Shown here: piece by piece, positions 1-5,137 of the stretch | How positions within the stretch are numbered: position 1 is the stretch's first letter | How the letters are laid out: each line of letters opens with the position of its first letter | Assembly (NCBI GenBank): GCA_002420085.1 | Contig: DIHI01000122.1 | Coordinates: forward strand, 1 to 7,167 | Source: Lysobacterales bacterium UBA5700 | Lineage (GTDB): Bacteria; Pseudomonadota; Gammaproteobacteria; Xanthomonadales; Xanthomonadaceae | Direction: 5' to 3' | DNA length: 7,167 nt | Program-made: the position numbers and the translations under genes | The notes under the pieces: model-generated | The model's input: only the letters and a program-made list of their open reading frames with translations | The model's database searches: none | Told to the model about the DNA's origin: nothing

Positions 1-36
1 CGGATTCGGATTCGGATTCGGGTTCGGGCTCAGGCT
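1..36. repeat. Degenerate hexanucleotide tandem repeat (CGGATT)n at left edge
   Basis: Three perfect CGGATT copies (1-18) are followed by decaying copies CGGGTT, CGGGCT and CAGGCT (19-36). The array is cut by the window edge, so its true length is unknown. On the minus strand it reads as alternating Glu-Pro then Glu-Ser dipeptides in the frame of the possible ATG at 65-67. The hexamer period keeps that reading frame, as expected for a low-complexity coding repeat, but a non-coding simple repeat cannot be excluded. Confidence 0.75.
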
Positions 37-67
37 GGGGTGGACCGCGTGACACGGGTCGAACCAT
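1..67 (-). CDS. Possible 5' end of a Pro/Glu/Ser-rich protein (partial, off left edge)
   Basis: An ATG at 65-67 opens a minus-strand frame with no stop before the window ends (22 codons). It encodes MVRPVSRGPPQPEPEPES followed by further Glu-Ser pairs. A purine-rich GGGGAAGG lies nine bases upstream of the ATG and could be a ribosome binding site. The frame begins 70 nt after the stop of the collagen-like adhesin gene on the same strand. There is no recognisable domain, and so little of it is visible that it may be chance. An acidic Pro/Ser dipeptide run is typical of surface linkers or low-complexity tails, but no function is assigned. The sequence to the left of the window would decide it. 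Confidence 0.3.
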   Translation of the reverse strand, partial: MVRPVSRGPPQPEPEPESESES

Positions 68-69
68 CA

Positions 70-105
70 CAGCCAGCCTTCCCCGTGACGGCGGGAGGCC
101 GGCTG
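70..105 (-). terminator. Imperfect hairpin downstream of the adhesin gene
   Basis: CAGCCAGCCT (70-79) pairs with AGGCCGGCTG (96-105) over ten positions with one mismatch and a 16-nt loop. It lies 33 nt past the adhesin stop codon. No T-tract follows on the minus strand, so it is not a textbook intrinsic terminator. A second repeat, ACCCGCT (113-119) / AGCGGGT (132-138), sits at the stop codon itself. Either could slow polymerase or protect the 3' end of the transcript. Confidence 0.3.
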
Positions 106-137
106 TCGAAGCACCCGCTCGATGGGGCCGCAGCGGG

Positions 138-1376
138 TCAGGGATTCCAGAACCCGATCGCGAAGCCGCCACCGACCACGGTCTCCTTGCCGACCGTGGT
201 GGCACCGGCGCTGACCCCGATCGGAATCTGCCAGAGCCGCAGCGTGCCGTTCACGCCGAGCGCGATCGCTTCCTCGCCATCGACCACCGCGAAGCCGGTC
301 GCCACGCGCCAACCACTGGATACCCCCGAACTGGCGGCGGCCATCATGCTTGATGCCTGACTGATCGCGGTCGAACGTGCGATCTGCCGATCCAGACGAT
401 CGACCGCCTGTTCGAGGCCACCGATCCGGAGATCAAGCGAATTCAGCGTGTCGAGCACAGGGGCGAGTTGGTTGTCGGTATAGTCCTGTGCCTGTTGCAA
501 GGTCCAGGCATCAGCCGCGCGCGTCTGACCAAGCGTGACTGCATCGTTGTCGGCCTCACCCTCCGCGACATTCTGGAGGCGCGTGCCGGATTCACCGGAG
601 AACGTCAGGCTGGATTGGCTTTCATCGTCATAGCGCGTCGCCAGCGGATCACTGGTGCCATCCCGACCAGGCGGGCCTTCCGGACCCTGTGGGCCTTCCG
701 GTCCCTCCGGACCCTGTGGCCCTTCCGGGCCGTCCGGGCCTTGCGGACCCTCCGGTCCCTGTGGACCCTCCGGACCGGGGACCGGATCACCCGTGGCCGG
801 CGGCGCCGACTCCAGCGCGGCGAGGCGGCCGTCGAGGTCGTTCAGTGCCGAACCGACATTGGTATGCACTACGCCGGACTCGAACAGGTAGCTCGGCGGC
901 GTGAAGACACCGCCCTCCCACCGGGAGCCGCCTCCGAAGGCATCGATCAGGCCACGAACCTGGCCAACCGTCAGGGCATCGGTGTCGGCAATGCCATTGC
1001 CGACATTGGTGATCGGGCGAGGCAGCCAAGCCGAGGTGGACGCACCGGGCTCATCATCCTCGGCCCGCAGGACCGACCCGACACCGACCCGATCACCCTC
1101 GACCGGACTGCCGGCAGCCGTGGCCAGGCCAACCGACGTTTCCGGCACGCTCTGAGCGATCGCGTCCTCGGTCGGCTCGACCTCGGTTTCCGCTGCCATG
1201 CACACCTCGACCGGACTGGCTGGCCCGGCCTCGATGCCGCCCACTCCCGGATCAGGGGCGGATGCGTCGGTCGGCGAGCAGACATGTGCTGCCGGATCCG
1301 AGTGGGTCGGCACGGGTTGGGCGATGGTCGGTGACACCAGGAAAAAGGTGAGGACAGCCAGACAACGCAGGTACAT
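138..1376 (-). CDS. Collagen-like trimeric-autotransporter-type surface protein with YadA anchor
   Basis: This is a 412-residue secreted protein, probably a trimeric surface adhesin or fibre anchored in the outer membrane. Residues 1-19 ([19 protein letters not shown]) are a Sec signal peptide. Residues 122-140 ([19 protein letters not shown]) and 267-284 ([18 protein letters not shown]) resemble the YadA neck motif 'ITNVA.G..DAVN..QL'. Between them, residues 201-242 are 14 uninterrupted Gly-X-Y triplets, mostly GPE and GPQ. Residues about 294-341 have coiled-coil spacing ([21 protein letters not shown]). Residues about 339-412 match the YadA anchor pattern: a small-residue helix, then four beta strands ending [13 protein letters not shown]. 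The protein ends in NP after the usual terminal aromatic residue. The mature part has only two cysteines, C33 and C59. I chose this start over an ATG 39 codons upstream because it gives a signal peptide at the N terminus and has AGGAG eight bases upstream. The function (adhesion, biofilm) is inferred from architecture, and no ligand can be named. Confidence 0.85.
   Translation of the reverse strand: MYLRCLAVLTFFLVSPTIAQPVPTHSDPAAHVCSPTDASAPDPGVGGIEAGPASPVEVCMAAETEVEPTEDAIAQSVPETSVGLATAAGSPVEGDRVGVGSVLRAEDDEPGASTSAWLPRPITNVGNGIADTDALTVGQVRGLIDAFGGGSRWEGGVFTPPSYLFESGVVHTNVGSALNDLDGRLAALESAPPATGDPVPGPEGPQGPEGPQGPDGPEGPQGPEGPEGPQGPEGPPGRDGTSDPLATRYDDESQSSLTFSGESGTRLQNVAEGEADNDAVTLGQTRAADAWTLQQAQDYTDNQLAPVLDTLNSLDLRIGGLEQAVDRLDRQIARSTAISQASSMMAAASSGVSSGWRVATGFAVVDGEEAIALGVNGTLRLWQIPIGVSAGATTVGKETVVGGGFAIGFWNP
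651..776 (-). repeat. Collagen-like Gly-X-Y repeat region within the adhesin gene
   Basis: This 126-nt stretch encodes 14 consecutive Gly-X-Y triplets, residues 201-242. Twelve have Pro at X; Y is Glu, Gln or Asp except for GPP and GTS. The hexapeptide GPEGPQ occurs four times (starting at residues 201, 207, 216 and 225) with single GPD and GPE triplets inserted between copies. The glycine codons are mixed (GGT, GGA, GGC and GGG all occur) and proline is CCG, CCA or CCT, so the protein repeat is much better preserved than the DNA repeat. Confidence 0.92.
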
Positions 1377-1384
1377 GGAGACGA

Positions 1385-1389
1385 CTCCT
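1385..1389 (-). promoter_or_regulatory. Ribosome binding site of the adhesin gene
   Basis: The minus strand reads AGGAG, eight bases before the ATG at 1374-1376. This is the clearest Shine-Dalgarno sequence in the window. It fixes the start at 1376 instead of the longer in-frame ATG at 1493. Confidence 0.7.
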
Positions 1390-1409
1390 GATCGGGTGGT
1401 GGTGGGCCG

Positions 1410-1430
1410 GCACGTGCTGCGAACCGGTTC
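1410..1430. promoter_or_regulatory. Two adjacent perfect palindromes upstream of the adhesin gene (possible operator)
   Basis: GCACGTGC (1410-1417) and GAACCGGTTC (1421-1430) are perfect palindromes separated by three bases. They lie 34-54 nt upstream of the adhesin start codon, where a dimeric regulator could bind. I could not identify convincing -35 and -10 boxes in this GC-rich gap, so the promoter itself is not called. Short palindromes do arise by chance in such sequence. Confidence 0.3.
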
Positions 1431-1472
1431 CGACAGGAGGTGCCGCAAGCGGCCGTGGAGTCGCACGACGGA

Positions 1473-1496
1473 TCGATGCCCGGCACAGGGCATCGA
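1473..1496. other. Perfect 9-bp inverted repeat in the intergenic region
   Basis: TCGATGCCC (1473-1481) and GGGCATCGA (1488-1496) form a perfect nine-pair stem around the loop GGCACA. It lies about 100 nt upstream of the adhesin ATG and about 90 nt past the acyltransferase stop. No T-run follows on either strand. It may be an operator, a leader-RNA hairpin, or part of a terminator region between the LPS operon and the adhesin gene. Confidence 0.4.
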
Positions 1497-1559
1497 CCGC
1501 TGGCAAGGTCATCTTTCGACTGCCGGCCCGGCGCCAGACGGGCCTGGCGGCGGGATGGC

Positions 1560-1578
1560 GATCGGACGCTGTCCGATC
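1560..1578 (-). terminator. Hairpin just after the acyltransferase stop
   Basis: GATCGGAC (1560-1567) and GTCCGATC (1571-1578) form a perfect eight-pair stem with the three-base loop GCT, beginning nine nt past the TGA at 1588-1590. A second six-pair stem follows (1532-1537 / 1544-1549). Neither has a following T-tract, so intrinsic termination is uncertain, but the position at the end of the four-gene operon fits a transcript 3' end. Confidence 0.45.
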
Positions 1579-1587
1579 CCCGACGCC

Positions 1588-2478
1588 TCAATACAGCGCC
1601 GGTTGCCCGGCCGGTCGGGTCTTGAACCGGCGGTGCTGCCAGAGGTATTGCGCCGGCCAACGCCGGACGCGCGCTTCCAGGGCAGCCATGTAGCGAGCGG
1701 CTTCCTGGGCAGGGGCGGCATCGGCGATGCCGGCCAGCGCCGGCTCGATCTCGACCACGTAGCGACCAGGCGTCGGACGCCAGGCCCAGATCGGCAGCAC
1801 CTGGGCGCCACTGAGTCGGGCCAGGGCCGGGGTGATCGCCAGGGTCGAGGCCGGGATGCCGAAGAATGGGACGAATTCGGCCAATTGATTGCTGTCCTGG
1901 TCGCCGATCAGCACGACGATCCGGTTCTCGCGCAATGCCCGCACCACCCCACGCAAGTCTTTCTTGTCGAGCAGGCGGTCGATGAAACGATGGCGTCCGG
2001 CTGCGACGACCGCCTGCAAGCCAGCGCTGGTGTGGCGGCGGGCCAGGCTGTCGAACCGATGGCCGAGCCGTTCGGCCAGGATGCGCGCCCCCAGTTCCAT
2101 CGGCAATTGATGGCTGGCCAGCAGGAGCGCGCCTCGGCCCTGGGCCAGCGCAGCATGCAGATGATGCAGGCCCTGAACCTCGCCCAGCGCCAGGATCCGA
2201 TCGCGATCGCCATACCAGGCCAGCAGGTTTTCCAGCACCGCCGTCATTGCGCCAGCCATCGCATCATCGAGCAGATGCTGGCGGGTCTGCCGGTCCGACG
2301 CCGGGAAACACAGGTCGAGGTTGCGCGCAGCGATCCGCCGCCGCCGTCGCAGTGCCGGGGCCAGCAGACGAGCCAGCCATCGACCGAGGCCGGGCAGGCG
2401 ATCGGCCGGCAGCCGCGACGCCCATCGCCCCAGGACCGCCAGGGCGCGCCCGATCCGACCCGGTCTGGCCGGACTCAC
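1588..2478 (-). CDS. Lipid A biosynthesis (KDO)2-lipid acyltransferase family protein (LpxL/HtrB-like)
   Basis: This is a predicted inner-membrane-associated acyltransferase that would transfer a secondary fatty acyl chain from acyl carrier protein to lipid A or its precursor. The protein is 296 residues, the usual length for the LpxL/LpxM family. The HX4E catalytic motif is HQLPME, with H123 and E128. Other family hallmarks are RRIAARNLDLCFPA (about 48-61), GDQDSN (192-197) followed by VPFFGIPA, and the C-terminal YLWQHRRFKTRP (278-289). The start is GTG at 2476-2478, which overlaps the stop of the preceding ligase gene in GTGA, indicating translational coupling. The frame is open further upstream but would then run inside the ligase gene. 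The N terminus is Arg-rich and amphipathic, without the clear single transmembrane helix of E. coli LpxL. It is the last gene of the LPS operon. Whether it acts as LpxL or LpxM, or on another lipid, cannot be told here. Confidence 0.9.
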   Translation of the reverse strand: MSPARPGRIGRALAVLGRWASRLPADRLPGLGRWLARLLAPALRRRRRIAARNLDLCFPASDRQTRQHLLDDAMAGAMTAVLENLLAWYGDRDRILALGEVQGLHHLHAALAQGRGALLLASHQLPMELGARILAERLGHRFDSLARRHTSAGLQAVVAAGRHRFIDRLLDKKDLRGVVRALRENRIVVLIGDQDSNQLAEFVPFFGIPASTLAITPALARLSGAQVLPIWAWRPTPGRYVVEIEPALAGIADAAPAQEAARYMAALEARVRRWPAQYLWQHRRFKTRPAGQPALY

Positions 2479-3719
2479 GACCGCTCGGAATTCTCGGCCG
2501 CCATCAGCGAACCGGCATACAGGGCCGCCAGCAGCAGGGTCAGGCCACCCCAGAAGGTCGAATAGAAGGCCAGGTGGGTGTTGAACGGAAACACGGTCAC
2601 CGCCAGTGCCATGGCAGGAATCCGGGCGCGTTGGCGCGCCTCCGGACTCGACCATTTCCAGGCCCGCCAGGCCAGCGCCACTCCGGCCAACCAGATCAGC
2701 AGGCCGATGCTGCCAGTCTCGCTGGCCACTTCGAGCACGATCTGATGGGCGTGGAAGGCGCCGTCGTGATCGCCCTGGAGCCAGGGGTCGTCGGCCGGGG
2801 CATGGCCGGCATAGGCGTCCCGAAAGCCGCGCACGCCGACGCCATTGATTGGATGCTCCTGATACATCCGGATCGCGGCTCGCCAGATCGGCAGCCGGCC
2901 GGACAAGGCATGGTCGAGGCCGGCCTCACCACCGACCAGCACTTCGGCGGTCCGCTCCAGGCGTCCCTGCAAGCGCTCGGAAAACAGGGCAGCCGTCGCC
3001 GCCAGCACCAGGGTGGCCAGCCCGACACGCAGGCTGAAGCGCCAGCCGAAACGATGCACGGCCGCCACCGCCAGCACCACCGACAGGGTCAGCCAGGCCG
3101 CCCGGGCGCCGGCCATCAGGACCACGGCGACCAGCAGGGCAGCGATCGCCAGCCATCCCGCGCTGCCGGCAAGACGACCACCGACATGCAGGAGAAAGGG
3201 CGCCAGACTGGCCAGAACCAGTCCCAGCTTGGGGTTGCCGGCACCAAACACGCCGGTCAGCCGCTCGGCATCCGAGACCCCGCCGAGACTGATGTTGAAC
3301 AGGGCCTGGGCCATGCCGTCGAGCAGCCAGATGCCAGCGACCACGCCGATGCCGCCGAGGGTGATCCGGCGTCCGCGTTCGGTCGCGACGGCCATCGCCA
3401 CCAGCCAGAGAAACGGCAGATAACGGAGATCGACCAGGGCCTCGCGTGCGGCGCGGGCAGGATTGACGCTGACCGGGGCCGATAGCATCTCCGGCAGCCA
3501 GTAGGTCAGAAACATCGCCGAGGTCAAAGCCCAGGCACCCCGCGTCAGCAGTTCGGTGCCCCCCTGGAAGCGCCGCCAGGCCAGCGCGGCCAGGGCGAAC
3601 AGGGCTCCGAGCGACAGCACCGCTTCGGCGATGCCGACCGTCGGCCACAGCGCGACCTGGGCCACGACCCACCAGGGCGCCCAGCGAAAGACCCGTTCAG
3701 TGGTGGCAGAGGCGGGCAT
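2475..3719 (-). CDS. O-antigen ligase / polymerase family membrane protein (WaaL/Wzy_C-like)
   Basis: This is a polytopic inner-membrane protein of 414 residues. It is predicted to transfer undecaprenyl-linked glycan onto lipid A-core (ligase) or to polymerise repeat units. Hydrophobic segments alternate from about residue 12 to 240, followed by a periplasmic loop and two or three further helices from about 337 to 406. Features of the Wzy_C family are ARAAWL (205-210, the Arg-containing motif after a helix), RLPIWRAAIRMYQEHPINGVG (275-295) and HAHQIVLEVASETGSIG (323-339). The histidines H323 and H325 and the EHP-GVG signature are typical of the ligase loop. The chosen ATG at 3717-3719 has GGAG just upstream and overlaps the glycosyltransferase stop by 23 nt; an ATG 27 codons further upstream would overlap by over 100 nt. 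Its place between a glycosyltransferase and a lipid A acyltransferase favours LPS ligation over capsule polymerisation, but the sequence alone does not separate these. Confidence 0.86.
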   Translation of the reverse strand: MPASATTERVFRWAPWWVVAQVALWPTVGIAEAVLSLGALFALAALAWRRFQGGTELLTRGAWALTSAMFLTYWLPEMLSAPVSVNPARAAREALVDLRYLPFLWLVAMAVATERGRRITLGGIGVVAGIWLLDGMAQALFNISLGGVSDAERLTGVFGAGNPKLGLVLASLAPFLLHVGGRLAGSAGWLAIAALLVAVVLMAGARAAWLTLSVVLAVAAVHRFGWRFSLRVGLATLVLAATAALFSERLQGRLERTAEVLVGGEAGLDHALSGRLPIWRAAIRMYQEHPINGVGVRGFRDAYAGHAPADDPWLQGDHDGAFHAHQIVLEVASETGSIGLLIWLAGVALAWRAWKWSSPEARQRARIPAMALAVTVFPFNTHLAFYSTFWGGLTLLLAALYAGSLMAAENSERS

Positions 3720-4812
3720 ACAACTCCAGCGTTCGATCCTGCATCCGGGCCAGGGTGTAGGGAATGGTAACCGGCCCAGGGCCAGGCTCGGCGAGGACAT
3801 CGATCACCCGCGCCAGCAGCGCATCGCGATCGAATGGCGGCACCGCGCCACGTGGTTGCAATTCAGCCAGCAATTCGCCGACCCCGCCCTGCGCCCAGCC
3901 GACCACCGGGCGGCCGGTCGCCAACGCCTCCAACACCGTGCGCCCGAATGCTTCCGGCCGCTCGGACAGTTGCAACACCAGGTCCGAGGCGGCATACCAG
4001 GTGGCCATCGCACTGCTCGGCGGCAAGGGATGCAGGCGATCGCCAACCCCGGCCTCGGCGGCCTGCCGCCGCAGTTCGATGAGGTAACGCTCGCGTCCAG
4101 CCTGGACCGCGCCCGGCATGGCCAGGTGGACATCGAGCCCGTGCCGACGCAATCCACAGAGCAGATCGATGGCAAACCGATGGCCCTTGAGTCGGGTGGC
4201 ACGCGCTGGCAGCAGCAGGCAACGACTGTTCGGAGGAAACGGCAGCGAAATCGGTGATCCGGAACCGGCCAGACGCCAGCGGACCGCCAGCGGCGGATCA
4301 GGACATCGGGGGAAGGCATTCGGATCGATGCCGCGCGGAATCACCACCAGGCGATCCGGATCGAGGTCGTGGTAGTGGTCCAGGACGTGCCGGCGCACGG
4401 TTTCCGAGACGCAGATGCTCGGCTGGCCCTGGGTCAGGATGCGGCTGTAACGGCTCGGCGAGTTCAGTCCATGGATGGTGGTCACGAACTGCGGTCGCGG
4501 CCGCAGGCCGGCCAGTGCCCACCAGGCCAGCCAGGCCGGCAGCCGCGAGCGGGCGTGGACGATGTCGGCATCGGCGATCAGGCGCCGAAGTGGGCGATGG
4601 CGGAACAGGGTGATCGGTGATTTCCGGCCGATGTCGAGCCGGTGGTGTTCGGCACCTGCCGCCAGCAGGTCCGGAACCAGGCGGCCGCCGGCCGAGACCA
4701 CCCGCGCCCGATGTCCGGCAGCAACCAGGGCAGCAGCGATTTCCAGGGTTGAACGCTCGACACCACCGGCATCCAGGGCCGGCAGCACCTGCACCACGGT
4801 CAGCCCTGACAC
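3697..4812 (-). CDS. GT4-family (GT-B fold) glycosyltransferase
   Basis: This is a predicted cytoplasmic, retaining glycosyltransferase of 371 residues that adds a sugar to an LPS core or O-chain intermediate. The N-terminal domain opens with VVQVLPALDAGGVERSTLEIA (6-26), whose GGVER loop is typical of GT4 enzymes. TTIHGLNSPSRYS (111-123) and IPRGIDPNAF (158-167) lead into the C-terminal domain, with PARATRLKGH (202-211) as the usual nucleotide-sugar segment. The EX7E motif is E287-AFGRTVL-E295, followed by TGRPVVGW and GGVGELL. The start is a GTG at 4810-4812, 15 nt after the zinc-finger gene's stop. A second GTG at 4795-4797 has AGGG six bases upstream and could also serve; it would shorten the protein by five residues. 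Donor and acceptor sugars are not predictable. Linkage to the ligase and acyltransferase supports an LPS role. Confidence 0.9.
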   Translation of the reverse strand: MSGLTVVQVLPALDAGGVERSTLEIAAALVAAGHRARVVSAGGRLVPDLLAAGAEHHRLDIGRKSPITLFRHRPLRRLIADADIVHARSRLPAWLAWWALAGLRPRPQFVTTIHGLNSPSRYSRILTQGQPSICVSETVRRHVLDHYHDLDPDRLVVIPRGIDPNAFPRCPDPPLAVRWRLAGSGSPISLPFPPNSRCLLLPARATRLKGHRFAIDLLCGLRRHGLDVHLAMPGAVQAGRERYLIELRRQAAEAGVGDRLHPLPPSSAMATWYAASDLVLQLSERPEAFGRTVLEALATGRPVVGWAQGGVGELLAELQPRGAVPPFDRDALLARVIDVLAEPGPGPVTIPYTLARMQDRTLELYARLCHH

Positions 4813-4827
4813 CCGCGTGCGCCGGCC

Positions 4828-5028
4828 TCAGTCCGCCAGCACGAAGTGGGCGCCGCAATACGGGCAGCGTGCTTCGCCTTCGGCTTCGATCGGCAGATAG
4901 ACCCGCGGATGGGAGTTCCAGAGGGTCATGTCCGGGGTCGGACAACTCAGCGGCAGGTCGGCACGATGAACCGTGTAGGTCTTCTCGGCATTGGCCGGCT
5001 GCAACGGGGTGGCAGGCGTGGCGGGCAT
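4828..5028 (-). CDS. CHCC-type zinc-finger domain-containing small protein
   Basis: This 66-residue protein is of the zf-CHCC type, which shares its fold with the mitochondrial complex I subunit NDUFS6. The four predicted zinc ligands are C29 (LPLSCPTP), H40 (WNSHPRVYLPI), and C55 and C58 (ARCPYCGAHFVL). Spacing and flanking residues match the family closely, and so does the full length. In other gammaproteobacteria this gene is often found beside LPS core glycosyltransferase genes such as waaF, in keeping with its place at the head of this operon, but its biochemical role is not established. The chosen ATG at 5026-5028 gives the normal family length. There is no good Shine-Dalgarno sequence before it, so initiation may be weak or leader-dependent. 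The glycosyltransferase begins 15 nt after its stop. Confidence 0.92.
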   Translation of the reverse strand: MPATPATPLQPANAEKTYTVHRADLPLSCPTPDMTLWNSHPRVYLPIEAEGEARCPYCGAHFVLAD

Positions 5029-5057
5029 GTCGGCGGTGGTCAGGGAACGATGCCGCC

Positions 5058-5083
5058 AGTTTACACCGGCGACACCGCTCCAA
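5058..5083 (-). promoter_or_regulatory. Candidate promoter of the LPS operon
   Basis: On the minus strand, TAAACT (5058-5063) is a four-of-six match to the -10 box and is the most AT-rich patch in this 109-nt gap. TTGGAG (5078-5083) could be the -35 box, but the spacer is only 14 nt, shorter than the usual 16-18. Transcription would begin near 5051, about 22 nt before the zinc-finger start codon. The position is sensible; the boxes are weak. Confidence 0.25.
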
Positions 5084-5095
5084 CCGCTGACCGGC

Positions 5096-5128
5096 CGGCC
5101 ATTCGCGCCGTATCGGATCGAATGGCCG
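5096..5128 (-). terminator. Strong hairpin after the YceI-family gene
   Basis: CGGCCATTCG (5096-5105) and CGAATGGCCG (5119-5128) pair perfectly over ten bases with a 13-nt loop. The stem begins nine nt past the TGA at 5138-5140. No T-run follows on the minus strand, so it may be a non-canonical terminator or a 3'-end stabiliser. It sits just before the candidate promoter of the next operon, consistent with a transcription-unit boundary. Confidence 0.5.
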
Positions 5129-5137
5129 CCGGGCGCA

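Noticed and set aside
651..776. CRISPR-like or minisatellite array
   Set aside because: The periodicity is 9 or 18 nt with no spacers, and it is fully explained by a Gly-X-Y coding repeat.
468..1334. 288-codon plus-strand frame across the collagen-coding region
   Set aside because: It is the complement of a Gly-Pro repeat, giving Arg/Thr/Leu periodicity. The minus strand carries a signal peptide, collagen repeat and YadA anchor, so this is a shadow.
1377..1493. N-terminal extension of the adhesin to an ATG at 1493
   Set aside because: It would place 39 polar, Arg-rich residues before the signal peptide. The ATG at 1376 has a well-placed AGGAG and gives a normal Sec signal.
971..1660. 229-codon minus-strand frame overlapping the adhesin start
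   Set aside because: It lies out of frame with the adhesin and has an Arg/Pro/Ser-rich composition with no motif. The adhesin frame has strong domain evidence.
1198..2565. 455-codon open frame on the plus strand
   Set aside because: It lies antisense to the adhesin start, the intergenic gap, the whole acyltransferase gene and the end of the ligase gene. Its product is rich in Arg, Gln, Pro and Gly with no recognisable motif, as expected for a shadow frame in GC-rich DNA.
2479..2655. N-terminal extension of the acyltransferase to 2655
   Set aside because: The extension lies inside the ligase coding sequence in another frame and has no family similarity. The GTG in the GTGA overlap gives the family length.
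2247..3485. 412-codon open frame on the plus strand
   Set aside because: It is antisense to the O-antigen ligase and acyltransferase genes. The Gln/Gly/His-rich product has no domain; the opposite strand has clear family motifs.
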